A stretch of DNA of 64,000 bases from Stieleria marina (GCA_007741555.1 CP036526.1:6623719-6687718), one strand, 5' to 3'. Positions 10,709 to 21,260 are shown, counted from the stretch's first letter. Translations and numbers: made by a program. The notes: generated by a model not told the origin, from the sequence alone.

Positions 10709-11446
10709 ATGGCTGCAACCGAACCAACAACGCCGTTGCGACGACGGTCTCCGGTGCGGCAGTTTCTGCGTTTGGTCAAATGCCTAGCCAAATGTGTGTT
10801 CGTGCTGTCAGTCGTCTACTTGGCTATCGTTTTGGTTGGATTGTCTCCCGTTCATTCGGACTTTCATCCCAGCGACGACGGAATCGATGTGGCGGTTGTT
10901 TCCAATGCTGTGCATGCCGATTTGATCCTGCCAGTCAGCAATGCCGTGATCGATTGGCGCGAAGTTTTCCCGCCTCACTGTTTTCCGGTCGAGACGGCGG
11001 CTGCCAATTGCATCACGATTGGCTGGGGAGACAAGGGCTTTTTCTTGTACACAAAGAACTGGGGTGACCTAAAATTGTCCGTCGCAGCCAAAGCACTTCT
11101 ATGGCCATCGGACACCTGCGTTCATGTCACGATGAAACAGGATGCTAGATCGATCCACTCAGCAAAATCGGTCCGCATTTCACCCCAGCAGTATCAACAG
11201 TTGGTCGACTCGATTTGCCAATCGCTAAAACTGGATGAACACGGCCAAGCGATCAGGGTAGATGGTTTTCACTACGGCCAGCTCGACGCTTTCTTCGATG
11301 CGCGAGGCACCTACCATTGCTTGAATACCTGCAACAGTTGGGTGGGACGCAAGTTACAAGCAGCCGGCGTCAAGACACCCTGGTTTTCGCCGCTGCCTAA
11401 GACAGTGAATTGGTATTTTCCTCAACCAGTTCAAGATCCTGCCTAG
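10709..11446 (+). CDS. DUF2459 (TIGR02117-type) membrane-anchored protein
   Basis: A 245-residue protein with one N-terminal membrane helix (about residues 22-44) and a conserved extracytoplasmic domain. Family hallmarks are HADLILPV, a W-x-x-x-FPP segment, the ITIGWGDKGFFL motif, a W-G-D-L-K stretch, and a late cysteine pair in YHCLNTCNSWVGRKL, where the family keeps N-T-W/C. DUF2459 proteins are often found near urease or envelope genes. Their function is not established, although the C/H-containing NTCNSW segment suggests a papain-like (NlpC-like) hydrolase fold. That last point is inference. The gene ends head-on with the minus-strand gene at 11443-12924, sharing four bases (11443-11446). 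Confidence 0.75.
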   Translation: MAATEPTTPLRRRSPVRQFLRLVKCLAKCVFVLSVVYLAIVLVGLSPVHSDFHPSDDGIDVAVVSNAVHADLILPVSNAVIDWREVFPPHCFPVETAAANCITIGWGDKGFFLYTKNWGDLKLSVAAKALLWPSDTCVHVTMKQDARSIHSAKSVRISPQQYQQLVDSICQSLKLDEHGQAIRVDGFHYGQLDAFFDARGTYHCLNTCNSWVGRKLQAAGVKTPWFSPLPKTVNWYFPQPVQDPA

Positions 11447-12924
11447 TAATTGATCGAAACGATGACGCCGCCCTTGGTGCGTTCGGAATCAAAGTCCTCA
11501 TTGTCTGACGCAAAGCGGTCGTAGTCGGCGACCAATGAAATGGCAGTTCGGTCCGTTAGCTGCCAACGAAGCTTTGCGTTGATTCGCCATGTGACTTCAT
11601 CGCGATTCACTGCTCCTGTGAAGTCATAAAAATCTCGATAGCCTAGACCGCCGCCGGAAATGAATTTCAGCTTCTCGTGCAGCTGAAAAGTCATCTCGCC
11701 ATGGCCGTTCAGAGAACGAAACCGCACATCCGCGCCGTCGGTGTCAGCCCAATGCCCATCGATGCCCAGACTGTAGTTTGGCATCCAAGAGTTGCCGGTC
11801 TGAAAGAAACGGGTGATCCCTGTCGTCAGGCTGGTCCCATCCAGCGAACTGAGTTCGGGTGCGGTTCCATCGTCATCAAAATCGGAGAGTGCGGTGGTGA
11901 GGTACAGATACGTTACGTCAAGATCCGGTGCGATCATAATCATCGACGCCGTCACGCTGTGCCTGTCTCCAAGCCGATCCGAGTCCAGATGGTCGATCCC
12001 GTAGACGTAATCCATTCGACCAATCCATTCGCTATCGCCGACGGAGAAATCACGCTCTGCAAATCCTCCTCCTTGTGCACCCAGCAGATTAAACTCGCTT
12101 TGCTGAGATTCGTTTAGCGTCATGTACGCGCGGCCCAAGACACCGGTTCGCCAGCTATTGCGCTGCAGGGCAATCCACTCGAGCTCGGGGTTCAATATTG
12201 CTTGAAAACTCTCGTCGTTCGACGGAGCCAACCCTCGACTGATCGGCGTCAAACTAACGTTGGAGTTGTATAGCAAACCGGATTCGATCGCGATTCGCAA
12301 ACGTTTAAGTTTTGGATCCGCATCGCTTTTGAGCTGATCAAACCGCTGATCAAAATCATCCCGGCCATCGAACGTCTGGATTTCATATCCCACGGGGTCA
12401 ATTGTCGGGTCGCTACTGGAGCTATCTTGACCACCGCCCGCGTAGGCGACGTTGGCCGAACCAGGATACTGATTGCTTGGGTTGCCGTTGTTTTCCGGTC
12501 GCGCAATAAGTCTTTTGTCGTAGAGCTGCTGGGCATAAACACTTTGCGGAGCAAGCCGCGCGCATTTGGCAAAATGGCCCTGCGCCTGCGTTTTCTGTCC
12601 CCCGGCAAGCAACAGTGTGCCCAGATCAAAGTGGGCAGCGACATTTTCGGGATCTAACTCTAACGCCTTCGTGAACGATTGATTTGCGGCGAACGCGTTG
12701 CCTTCTTTTGCCTCCAGTTTTCCAAGCATCCGCCATGAATCGCTATGACCAGGGTCCCGGGCAATCTTACTGCGAATCATCGCAATCATCGGATTGGCAG
12801 CTGCCTGCGACGGCGCTGCAGCCGGTGAAGATGTCTGTGCTGTCGCCGATTGCCCCCTTGCTGCATCGCCTTGCAGAATTGGAATGCCGAGCAAGCAAAT
12901 GAAAGCAATCGTTTTCGTTGTCAC
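11443..12924 (-). CDS. Exported TPR protein with C-terminal outer-membrane beta-barrel
   Basis: 493 residues. The N-terminus is a signal peptide (MTTKTIAFICLLGIPILQGDAARG), then an Ala/Ser/Pro-rich linker and about two to three TPR units (residues about 40-130: SWRMLGKLEAKEGNAFAANQ, VAAHFDLGTLLLAGGQKTQA). After a poorly conserved linker, residues about 205-493 show alternating polar/hydrophobic strands rich in Tyr, Trp and Asp, and the protein ends in GGVIVSINY, a typical outer-membrane barrel C-terminus with a final aromatic residue. The architecture resembles Slam/DUF560 surface assembly modifiers, but I cannot confirm the family from sequence alone. It is divergently transcribed from the repeat protein at 13119. 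Confidence 0.7.
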   Translation of the reverse strand: MTTKTIAFICLLGIPILQGDAARGQSATAQTSSPAAAPSQAAANPMIAMIRSKIARDPGHSDSWRMLGKLEAKEGNAFAANQSFTKALELDPENVAAHFDLGTLLLAGGQKTQAQGHFAKCARLAPQSVYAQQLYDKRLIARPENNGNPSNQYPGSANVAYAGGGQDSSSSDPTIDPVGYEIQTFDGRDDFDQRFDQLKSDADPKLKRLRIAIESGLLYNSNVSLTPISRGLAPSNDESFQAILNPELEWIALQRNSWRTGVLGRAYMTLNESQQSEFNLLGAQGGGFAERDFSVGDSEWIGRMDYVYGIDHLDSDRLGDRHSVTASMIMIAPDLDVTYLYLTTALSDFDDDGTAPELSSLDGTSLTTGITRFFQTGNSWMPNYSLGIDGHWADTDGADVRFRSLNGHGEMTFQLHEKLKFISGGGLGYRDFYDFTGAVNRDEVTWRINAKLRWQLTDRTAISLVADYDRFASDNEDFDSERTKGGVIVSINY

Positions 12925-13118
12925 GTGCGGCTTTCACTGTAGTTGTGGCGTTGATTTTGGAGACACCGAGTGCCCTTCAACTCGTCTTACAACGTCCCAT
13001 CCCCTTCTAGTACAAGATGCAGATATCCAGTGTGAAGACGTAATCGCGTTGGATGCAAAAGCCGCTGTTTCACGATGAAGCAGCATTCGATGTTTCTCTT
13101 GCTAGAAGTGATTCACAC
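12925..13118. promoter_or_regulatory. Divergent intergenic region between TPR/barrel gene and repeat-protein gene
   Basis: A 194-bp spacer between two divergently oriented genes, so it must hold promoters for both strands. I could not identify convincing -35/-10 pairs, and no clear ribosome-binding site precedes either start. Confidence 0.35.
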
Positions 13119-14246
13119 ATGATCAAGAACCCGATCGCCTTCGCCGCCTCGCTCGTCGCGGCGACGCTATTGCTCTCAGCCCAGTTTGCATCAGCACAGC
13201 TACCAGGCGGACTGCCCGGAATCGGTAGCGGAGCATCTGGATCAGGCAGTGCTGCCGCTGCAGCCGAGCGAGTCCAAGCCCAGGTTCAGCAACGCGTCCA
13301 AGCAAAGGTCCAAGCCCAAGTTCAACAGCGTCTGCAAGCCGAAGTGCAGTCGCGCATCCAAGGCCAAGTACAATCAAGGATTCAAGCAGAGTCCAACCGA
13401 GCCGCTGAAATTGCTGCTCGTGCGGTGGCCAACGCATCGAGCCGAGCCAAGGCAGCAGTCGGCAACGCACCCAACGGTGTTCAACTGGGAATCAATGCCA
13501 ACGCAAATTCACGCACCAACGCCCAGGGATTTGGCAACTCGGCCAAGCTCAACTCCCGAACTCGCCTCGGCTTGAATGTCGACGCGTCGCTGCCTGCGGG
13601 AATCACAGAAGCAGACGTCGCAATTTACGACAATCTCTTCGGAAAATTCAATCCACTTCGTCAGCCAGCAACGAATCCTGCACCACAGCTGTCGACCGAT
13701 CCTTCGGCCACTCCGGCTCCCGCTCAAACGCAGCCTACAGCTGACGAAACGGCTGCCAACGAATCAGGTGAAGCAACGCCATCGGAATCAACAACAGGTT
13801 TTGCATCGTCCACAGTCGACTTGGGAGCACGTATTCAGATTGCTGCCCGCCAGCGTCGCGCCGAAATTTCTCGGATGCGAGATGAAGCCATGGCGACCAG
13901 CAACGTTGCCCTGATGACCTCCGCTGACGAACTGGAGACACGGTTGAACGCTTTTGCCAACGCACAAGCACGTATCCAATCGCGAGCTCAGGTGACTGCA
14001 GGCACCAGTGCTCGCGCAGTCGGGTTCCGACGTGATCGTGCAGCAGCCGCAGCTCAAACGCAAGTAAACGGCAGCATGAACGCTGCTCAAAACACAGCAG
14101 GTTCGGTTCAGCAATCGGCTGCCCAAGCTCAGGCCAATGGCCAAGCAGCAGCGAATTCAGCTCAGCAGGAAGCCACAGTTCCTCAGAATCGTCCTCAATT
14201 CAATGCCAGCGGCAATGCATCGGGATCACTGAAAATCAATCAGTAG
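13119..14246 (+). CDS. Secreted Gln/Ala-rich protein with tetrapeptide repeats, function unknown
   Basis: 375 residues, not recognised as a named family. A clear signal peptide (MIKNPIAFAASLVAATLLLS, AxA cleavage near residue 26) leads into a Gly/Ser linker. Residues 52-91 are ten uninterrupted tetrapeptides of the form [V/I/L]-Q-[A/Q/S/G]-[Q/R/K/E], followed by an Ala/Asn/Arg-rich helical stretch. Residues about 165-230 are Thr/Pro/Ala-rich and probably disordered. A second Ala/Arg/Gln helical block (about 240-360) ends with a Gln/Ala/Asn tail. There are no cysteines and no enzyme motifs, so a structural envelope or matrix role is the simplest inference. The ATG at 13119 was chosen over an upstream in-frame codon at 13053 because it begins the signal peptide. 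The gene is monocistronic, with a strong terminator 25 bp downstream. Confidence 0.75.
   Translation: MIKNPIAFAASLVAATLLLSAQFASAQLPGGLPGIGSGASGSGSAAAAAERVQAQVQQRVQAKVQAQVQQRLQAEVQSRIQGQVQSRIQAESNRAAEIAARAVANASSRAKAAVGNAPNGVQLGINANANSRTNAQGFGNSAKLNSRTRLGLNVDASLPAGITEADVAIYDNLFGKFNPLRQPATNPAPQLSTDPSATPAPAQTQPTADETAANESGEATPSESTTGFASSTVDLGARIQIAARQRRAEISRMRDEAMATSNVALMTSADELETRLNAFANAQARIQSRAQVTAGTSARAVGFRRDRAAAAAQTQVNGSMNAAQNTAGSVQQSAAQAQANGQAAANSAQQEATVPQNRPQFNASGNASGSLKINQ
13272..13391 (+). repeat. Ten in-frame 12-bp repeats (tetrapeptide repeat)
   Basis: Within the gene at 13119-14246, ten consecutive 12-bp units each encode hydrophobic-Gln-small-polar (V/I/L-Q-x-x). Codons vary between units (CAG/CAA, GTC/GTT/GTG/GTA), so the repeat has been kept at protein level and is not a very recent DNA expansion. 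Confidence 0.85.
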
Positions 14247-14271
14247 TACGATCCAATATGAATCCAAAACG

Positions 14272-14301
14272 AAACCTCGTCGTGAAGCGACGAGGTTTTT
14301 T
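14272..14301 (+). terminator. Intrinsic terminator after the repeat-protein gene
   Basis: A perfect 8-bp stem (CCTCGTCG at 14275-14282 with CGACGAGG at 14288-14295), a 5-nt loop TGAAG, flanking AAA/TTT that extend the stem, and a run of six T from 14296. It lies 25 bp after the stop codon at 14246. Confidence 0.9.
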
Positions 14302-14424
14302 CATGCGCAGAATAATTCGTCGGCCGGCCAAAGCCTGATCACAACTAAGCGCGTGACGAATCACACAATTGCTTTCACACACTTGTTTCATCCACCGGCG
14401 GATGACTACTGATCAACAGGTGCT

Positions 14425-14685
14425 TCAGGGACCCTGCACACCTAGCCATGGCATCGTGTCGCGGCCGAACCGATTTCGCACGGGTTGAGGTACCGGTTGC
14501 TGATAGCTTGGTGGGCGAGACGCCAAATCCGACGGGCCAAGATCATCCTGAGGAAACGGGTCATGAATCGTTGCCGTGGATTGCTGATAACTCATCGGTC
14601 CCGGCGGCTGTAACAGCCGACCTTGGCAACCCACCAAGGGCGCAAGCAGCGTCGTCGCGATCAGGTACCAGTGAGAATTGCGCAT
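14425..14685 (-). CDS. Small Pro/Gln-rich lipoprotein, function unknown
   Basis: 86 residues. The N-terminus has a lipoprotein signal (MRNSHWYLIATTLLAPLVGC) with the lipobox LVGC and lipidated Cys20. The mature part is short, rich in Pro, Gln and Ser, and ends in NRFGRDTMPWLGVQGP. It has no recognisable domain. The frame continues upstream to 14775, but that extension has no signal character, so the start at 14685 is preferred. Small proline-rich lipoproteins like this are common and uncharacterised in planctomycetes. No operon partner is evident: the neighbours are the terminator at 14272-14301 and the methyltransferase gene 242 bp upstream. Confidence 0.6.
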   Translation of the reverse strand: MRNSHWYLIATTLLAPLVGCQGRLLQPPGPMSYQQSTATIHDPFPQDDLGPSDLASRPPSYQQPVPQPVRNRFGRDTMPWLGVQGP

Positions 14686-14927
14686 GGCTGCGAGCTCGCG
14701 ACGAAGGAAGACCCCAGAGAAAATCTGTTGCGAGAATACATCTTCCCCTTTGTCGACGCCAAGATGAATCGCCAAGCAAACTGCACGACCGATGCCGTTT
14801 CGAACGCGAAACGATTCGCTAGCATGGCAGTCTGGTGGACCAGACGATCCGTGACAAATGAACTGCGACGAGCGAACCGATGCGAAACAATCTGTTTGCA
14901 GTGCAAGTCGTCACACGCGAAACACTC

Positions 14928-15665
14928 TCAGTTCGAAGCTGGCTTTTCAAACATGAGAAAGTAGTTTTCATCGAAGCTCTCGATGTCGACATCCTTTTTT
15001 AAGCTAAATCCAGCTGATTTGATTTCGTCGCGAAAAGTGGCTTTGCCGGCACGAACGTGGGTGATCAGCCAATCGCGCGACTTGCCTTCGATGCGATCAA
15101 AATCGATCACGACCAATCGGCCCCCGGGTTTCAAAGCTCGATAGATCGAAGCGAGTGTGGCCGCTGGAAATTCAAAGTGATGGTAGGTGTCGCAAACATA
15201 GACCAAGTCCACGCTGCTGGGCGGCAACATCGTCGATTTGGAAGTGCACAGCACCGTCGTGATGTTCTTGTTACCGGCCTCTTTAATCTGAGCGTCCAGG
15301 TGCTGCACAAATTTGGGTGAAATATCAACCGCGTAGACCTTGCCGCTGTCACCGACAGCTTTGCTAAAGAGCCGGGTGTAAAGCCCCGTCCCAGCACCGA
15401 CATCCGCAACCGCGTCACCAGGTTTAACATCGCAAGCGGCCATGACAGCATCGCGTGCTTGATAAACCTCGCGACTTTCGACCTCGAACCTCGCGATCCA
15501 TTCATCAACTTTCAAATCGGGATCCAGAAAGTTGTCATTGATGCCAGGCTTGACGCTGGCGACCGCTGGTTTGTTTTTGGTGTCGCTAGCCGCTGGTTTA
15601 TCTTGCGAATGACTTAATGAGCAAACGGAAATACAAACTAACACCAAGACAAAAATACGCATCAC
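14928..15665 (-). CDS. Exported class I SAM-dependent methyltransferase
   Basis: 245 residues. A signal peptide (MMRIFVLVLVCISVCSLSHS) precedes a complete class I methyltransferase domain. SAM-binding motif I is DVGAGTG at residues 88-94. It is followed by the acidic loop VYAVDIS, a motif IV-like LVYVCDTYHHF and a motif VI-like LKPGGRLVVIDF. The acceptor substrate cannot be predicted. An N-terminal export signal on a SAM-dependent enzyme is odd, because SAM is cytoplasmic, yet such proteins recur in planctomycetes and Bacteroidota. Either of the two first Met codons could be the start. Confidence 0.8.
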   Translation of the reverse strand: MMRIFVLVLVCISVCSLSHSQDKPAASDTKNKPAVASVKPGINDNFLDPDLKVDEWIARFEVESREVYQARDAVMAACDVKPGDAVADVGAGTGLYTRLFSKAVGDSGKVYAVDISPKFVQHLDAQIKEAGNKNITTVLCTSKSTMLPPSSVDLVYVCDTYHHFEFPAATLASIYRALKPGGRLVVIDFDRIEGKSRDWLITHVRAGKATFRDEIKSAGFSLKKDVDIESFDENYFLMFEKPASN

Positions 15666-15936
15666 GTGCCTTTCATACCACTTGGGAATTGACCATAGCG
15701 TTCATGATACTGCACACGGCGTCAGCGCGAATAGAAGCCTTCTACTGCGAGAGACTGGCCACCATCATCTCCCTCAATCATCTCGCCTAGCCAATCAATT
15801 CATCGTCGCCGATGCCAGCAGTTCGTCAGACGTGACGGGCGCGGTTGGCGACCAAGCAGCGGTGAATTGCTGCGGCAAATTGCTGCGGCCATTGGACGAT
15901 GTTGCGGTTGCCATGATCAGCAGGCAACACCCCACG

Positions 15937-17055
<1,119 letters not shown>

Positions 17056-17069
17056 GATGGTCTCGTGGG

Positions 17070-18800
17070 TTATTTGTTTCGCTTAAGTACCAAATCTCGG
17101 GTGATGCGGTACAGACGGTTTTGTCGCTCTGCAAGATTCTGCAAAAGCGGCAAGAGTTCGCCGGTTTCCGATTCCCCTGATTCTAACAATCCTGAGTAAC
17201 GATCCGTCGTCGATTTTATTCGGCGCTCCATCGTCCTAATCAATTTTAGCTCAGCCAAAGCCTCCACGAGCGGTTGTTCGCCCTGTTGTTGCTGTTGTTG
17301 TTGGCCTTGCTGCTGCTGTTGTTGCTTCTTTTCCAGATCCCGCTGAGCTTGCTGTAGTGCGGCAATCATTTCCTCTAAAGCAGCCAAAATGTCTTGTTGA
17401 ATGCCCTGAGTGACGACATCAATCTTTGTTTCCGCCAGTCTTTCGGCCACTTTTTGAGTATCGGCACGAATTTGGTCGACCACTTCTGGGAACGCGACAC
17501 TTGAGCCTTCTTCTCGCAAAAGCAGCATCGCCCGGTCGGCTTCTAACGTTATTTTCTTTTCCTCAAACGCCAAATCTCCCGCTTTGAGGTCCGTTTGACG
17601 GTTCCGCTGAATCTTCGGCGTCGCAGCCAACGCGGTCGTGTCATCCAACACTTTTGACTGCATCGCGGCCATTTTGCGCAGGCGGGATTCCAAACGAGCA
17701 AGTTCCCGCTGCATTTCTTCTTCACGAAGTTGACGCAAAATGCGTTCGAGTCGATCGATGGCTTTGCGAAGTTCTTCCTCCGCATCACGTTGCTCTTGGG
17801 TCGCGTCTTCACGCTGTGCTTGTTTGAGCTGTTCCTGCGCCTTTTGCATCTTCTCAATTGCTTTTTGCAACTGTTGCTCGGCTTCTTGCTCGGGCGACTG
17901 AGGCTGTTTGGCTTGTGATTGCTGGTCGGATTGCTGACCATCCTGAGGCTTTACGTCCTGGGGTTCGCCTTCACTTGGCCTACCAGCTTGCTTTTGGTCT
18001 GGCTTCGATTCTCCGTCTTTCTCCTGCCCGGCCTTTTTGTCTCCGTCTTTCTCTTTCGCGTCCGACTTTCTATCACCTGCGTTCTCTTTGCCGTCTTGCT
18101 CCGAGCCTTTCTTTTCATCTCCGTCCTTCTTGTCGCCCGACTTTCCATCCTGCTTCTTGTCTTCCTTGGATTGATCCGACGGATCCTTCTTGAGTTCAGC
18201 ATCGGACTCTTTGTCGTTTTTTTCGTCCGACGTTTTGATAGTCGGTTCTTCCGAATCGCTAATTTCCTTTTTCACGTCTTTGCTGCGATCTGCAATCGAC
18301 TTCTGCTCGGCTTCGACTTCCTTTAGATCAGCGCCGTTCTCGGTCCGTGCCCGCGTGCTTCGCTGGGCCCGTTCGATGCGTTTTAAGTCCTTGATCATCT
18401 TGGCGATACGATCTTTTTCGTCACGAATCCGCTTACTACGATCTTCGCTCATCAACAGTTTCAAAATCGCTTGCAAATCCTGTGCAGCGGCTCCCTGATT
18501 GTCGACAGCGTCCTGATACTTCTGCGATCGAAGAGACTGCGATGCCTTGCGCAATTTTTCTAAGACAAACTTGTCGCGTGACTGGCGAGCCGCACGGCGA
18601 AGCAGCGCTGACCGTTCGGGATTCTCCGCAGCTTCCACATCAGCCAAACGCAGCAACAGTTCCTCCAGCCGTTGATAGCGACTGGCTACGGCTGTCTGCT
18701 TCTGAATCAACGTGGCTTCGTCGGCCACAGCGGGAGCCGGAAAGAACGAAAGGCCAGCCAAAAAGAGAAATGCGAGGCAGGAGAGGAGACTTGATTTCAT
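17070..18800 (-). CDS. Exported charged coiled-coil protein with Lys/Asp-rich and polyglutamine regions
   Basis: 576 residues. A signal peptide (MKSSLLSCLAFLFLAGLSFF, cut near AVA/DE) is followed by a coiled coil (about 28-165). Residues about 170-290 are an extremely charged, probably disordered stretch of Lys, Asp, Glu and Gln. A second long coiled coil rich in Gln/Glu/Arg covers about 290-370, and further helices carry two Gln runs (six and seven Gln separated by Gly) near residue 495. No catalytic motif is visible. It sits between the membrane/coiled-coil protein at 18915 and the polyQ protein at 15937, in one direction with short gaps. A scaffold in the periplasm for the VWA proteins is a reasonable inference, not proven. 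Confidence 0.7.
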   Translation of the reverse strand: MKSSLLSCLAFLFLAGLSFFPAPAVADEATLIQKQTAVASRYQRLEELLLRLADVEAAENPERSALLRRAARQSRDKFVLEKLRKASQSLRSQKYQDAVDNQGAAAQDLQAILKLLMSEDRSKRIRDEKDRIAKMIKDLKRIERAQRSTRARTENGADLKEVEAEQKSIADRSKDVKKEISDSEEPTIKTSDEKNDKESDAELKKDPSDQSKEDKKQDGKSGDKKDGDEKKGSEQDGKENAGDRKSDAKEKDGDKKAGQEKDGESKPDQKQAGRPSEGEPQDVKPQDGQQSDQQSQAKQPQSPEQEAEQQLQKAIEKMQKAQEQLKQAQREDATQEQRDAEEELRKAIDRLERILRQLREEEMQRELARLESRLRKMAAMQSKVLDDTTALAATPKIQRNRQTDLKAGDLAFEEKKITLEADRAMLLLREEGSSVAFPEVVDQIRADTQKVAERLAETKIDVVTQGIQQDILAALEEMIAALQQAQRDLEKKQQQQQQGQQQQQQQGEQPLVEALAELKLIRTMERRIKSTTDRYSGLLESGESETGELLPLLQNLAERQNRLYRITRDLVLKRNK

Positions 18801-18914
18801 AGTTTTGGCACTTTCACTTTGTTCATCACTGATCGCCGTCCCGCCCGGCTCTCGCGTTCGCCCCGGCGGGCGGGTTCATTTGCACTGCCGCACGGCTATT
18901 CCAAGTCGTCGAAC

Positions 18915-21242
18915 CTACGGCTTGAACATGTCGAGCACACGTTTCTTACGTTCTTCCTTCGTCTCATCAATCAATTCATCTTGGTCGTCGATCAACCCTC
19001 GGACGATATCCAGGATCTCATTGTAGCTTTCTAAGTCCAGCATTTTCTCCAAAACAGCCGTTAATTGCAGCAGCACTTCTTCGGAGGTTTGCACTGCATC
19101 CGCCGTTTTGCTGGCAGCATCCGCGGGACTTCCAACCAAGTCTTCGATCTCGGCTATTTGATTGATCAACCGAGCCAAAGGTTCCGCAACAATTTTCTTC
19201 AGCGGATCGCGCACGCCAGTACCGATCCGTTCGCGACGGTCAACCGAATCAACCCGGTTGTTGACCATCTCTTGCAGCAAATCATCCAGGGAGGCGGCGA
19301 TGCCGGTCAGTTCTTCCGAGGTTTTGCTCGCCTGCAAACCACTTTGCTGCACCCTCAAACGGCGAACTTGTTCTTGGCGAGTCTTTTCACGTTCGTCTGC
19401 TGGAACTTCTTCGGATTCAAATCCGCGGCGTCGAAGTTGATCCAGCGTATCGCGGAGAGAGCGAGTTTCATCGATGGTTTGCTCTAGTCGCGAACGCATT
19501 CCCAGTTCGCGACGCTCCAGCAGAGCCAACAGCTGCTCAGGTGTGACAACTTGCAGTCGAAATACTTCGCTACGCGTTACATGAGGAGTCGCGAGATCGT
19601 ACCGGTCACTCGCTTGAGCAAACACATTGATTGCGCCGCCAGGGACAATTTCATCGAGCTCACCGTCGGCCACCAAGTCACGCAAATCCAAGACCTCTTT
19701 CGCTTTTCCATCGCGGTCAAAATTCAAAATGCGGTCCGCTGTCTTGGTCGCCCCGTTATCCGTCGCGTCTTTTTCCGCATCGGTTGTGGCCGATGGCGCG
19801 ACCGACAAACGCAGTTCTTTGATCCCGTAGTCGTCGGTTACGACCGCAGTCATTGGCAGCCTAGCTATCGAGGTAACCGCCGTACCGATCCCCTTGCTTC
19901 GCAATTCCAATTCGGGCGGTTCGTCCAGTACAACCCCCATGAAATAACGGTAGGCAGCCTGGGCAGAAATCCCACCTTCGTCACGCGGCACGATGCGGAC
20001 CGTCGTGGCGGCATCGAAGTCATCTAGATTCAATCGCAATTCACGACGGTCATCGGAATACTGCAAATTGGTTGCACGCTGTTCGCCACGATCGTTTTTC
20101 AACATCACGTCGGCATCGCCCAGGGGCACGCTGCTGCTGGCGACCAGCGTGACGTTGCTGCCTTCATTGATTCGCAAACCCGATTTGTACTGAGACGACA
20201 GGTCCACGTCGCCGGCCCCATCGACTCGCAAGTAGTCGGGGTACCGAACGTTGACGTTCATCTCAGTGATCGCGGGCGGCACGACGGCTTCGACTTGGTA
20301 ATCGTCCAGACGGTCATCCAGTCCCAAGATGCTGAACGTAAATGATTCGCTCAGACCAGCCAAAGGCGGGCCTTCCAGCACGAACGATTGAAAGCCGTCG
20401 ACTACACGGCCAACACGACGCATATTGGATTGTCCGCGAGTCCCCGATTCAGTGCGATAGTAGACGGTACACAGCATGGGCACTTCGGACTCTTCGGCCT
20501 CGGCGCGAATCCGCAGCGTCGCATTGCTGCCGCGCGGCAAACGCATCGTTTTGTCGGTGAACTCCAAAAGCGTTGGCTCCAGCGTTTCTTCTTCGGACGC
20601 CGTCACAACTGGCAGTTCTACGCCGACCATTTCGATGTCGGCTCGACGAGGCCAAGGATCATTGGACAAAAGTGTCAAGCGACCGGTCGCGCGTTCAAAT
20701 GCGCTAGGATTAAAGATCGCAAACCCCAGCAGCAACAAAGCCAGCGGGGCGACGACCATTCCTTTGCGGACCAATGGCTCCCAGCGAAAGACACGATTGG
20801 GATCGACTTGATCGACCGCCGACGCGGCTTCTTTGTGGACGCGTTTGAGGAGTTCGGGCGAATGCGAATCGCCGCTGCGTCCGGGTTCGTTGAGTTGCAC
20901 CGCTGTCACTAAACGACCGCCCAGTTCAGGGTGATGTCGTTCGACCAATAGCGCCAAGCTGTCATCGGGAAGCGGACGATTCAGCCGCCCCAGCAACATT
21001 TTGGCAACAATTGCAATGACTAGCCCAGCTACGACCAGCAGTAACAACGTGCGAGCCAACAACGGCATCTCGGTCCCACCCAACATGACGGGCACATAGT
21101 CCATGGCCAGCCCAAGCCAAAACGCTATCAGTAGCACAGCCAGAATCGCCAACACTGAATCCCATATCACGTAGCGTCGCACCCGCTCACGGAGTGAACC
21201 GAGCAGGGTGGCGAGTTGCGGATCGAGGTAGTTGTTGGGCAT
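18915..21242 (-). CDS. Two-helix membrane protein with large periplasmic domain and coiled coil (DUF4175-like)
   Basis: 775 residues. Two membrane helices near the N-terminus (about 26-48 and 62-85) and a third near 165-180 precede a long extracytoplasmic region with beta-rich stretches (VRYPDYLRVDG, DDYGIKELRLSV). The C-terminal 200 residues are charged alpha-helices and coiled coil (LLALLERRELGMRSRLEQTI and onward). The arrangement recalls DUF4175 proteins, which sit beside MoxR/VWA genes in other bacteria. I recognise this by arrangement more than by motif. A REP-like palindrome separates it from the VWA gene upstream (21343). The start at 21242 begins directly before the first helix-bearing segment. 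Confidence 0.65.
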   Translation of the reverse strand: MPNNYLDPQLATLLGSLRERVRRYVIWDSVLAILAVLLIAFWLGLAMDYVPVMLGGTEMPLLARTLLLLVVAGLVIAIVAKMLLGRLNRPLPDDSLALLVERHHPELGGRLVTAVQLNEPGRSGDSHSPELLKRVHKEAASAVDQVDPNRVFRWEPLVRKGMVVAPLALLLLGFAIFNPSAFERATGRLTLLSNDPWPRRADIEMVGVELPVVTASEEETLEPTLLEFTDKTMRLPRGSNATLRIRAEAEESEVPMLCTVYYRTESGTRGQSNMRRVGRVVDGFQSFVLEGPPLAGLSESFTFSILGLDDRLDDYQVEAVVPPAITEMNVNVRYPDYLRVDGAGDVDLSSQYKSGLRINEGSNVTLVASSSVPLGDADVMLKNDRGEQRATNLQYSDDRRELRLNLDDFDAATTVRIVPRDEGGISAQAAYRYFMGVVLDEPPELELRSKGIGTAVTSIARLPMTAVVTDDYGIKELRLSVAPSATTDAEKDATDNGATKTADRILNFDRDGKAKEVLDLRDLVADGELDEIVPGGAINVFAQASDRYDLATPHVTRSEVFRLQVVTPEQLLALLERRELGMRSRLEQTIDETRSLRDTLDQLRRRGFESEEVPADEREKTRQEQVRRLRVQQSGLQASKTSEELTGIAASLDDLLQEMVNNRVDSVDRRERIGTGVRDPLKKIVAEPLARLINQIAEIEDLVGSPADAASKTADAVQTSEEVLLQLTAVLEKMLDLESYNEILDIVRGLIDDQDELIDETKEERKKRVLDMFKP

Positions 21243-21260
21243 GGATGATTCGATTTGAAT

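Noticed and set aside
15795-15936. Possible small minus-strand ORF after the polyQ gene
   Set aside because: The frame overlaps the end of the 15937-17055 gene in another frame. The remaining short peptide has no motif, and no start is convincing.
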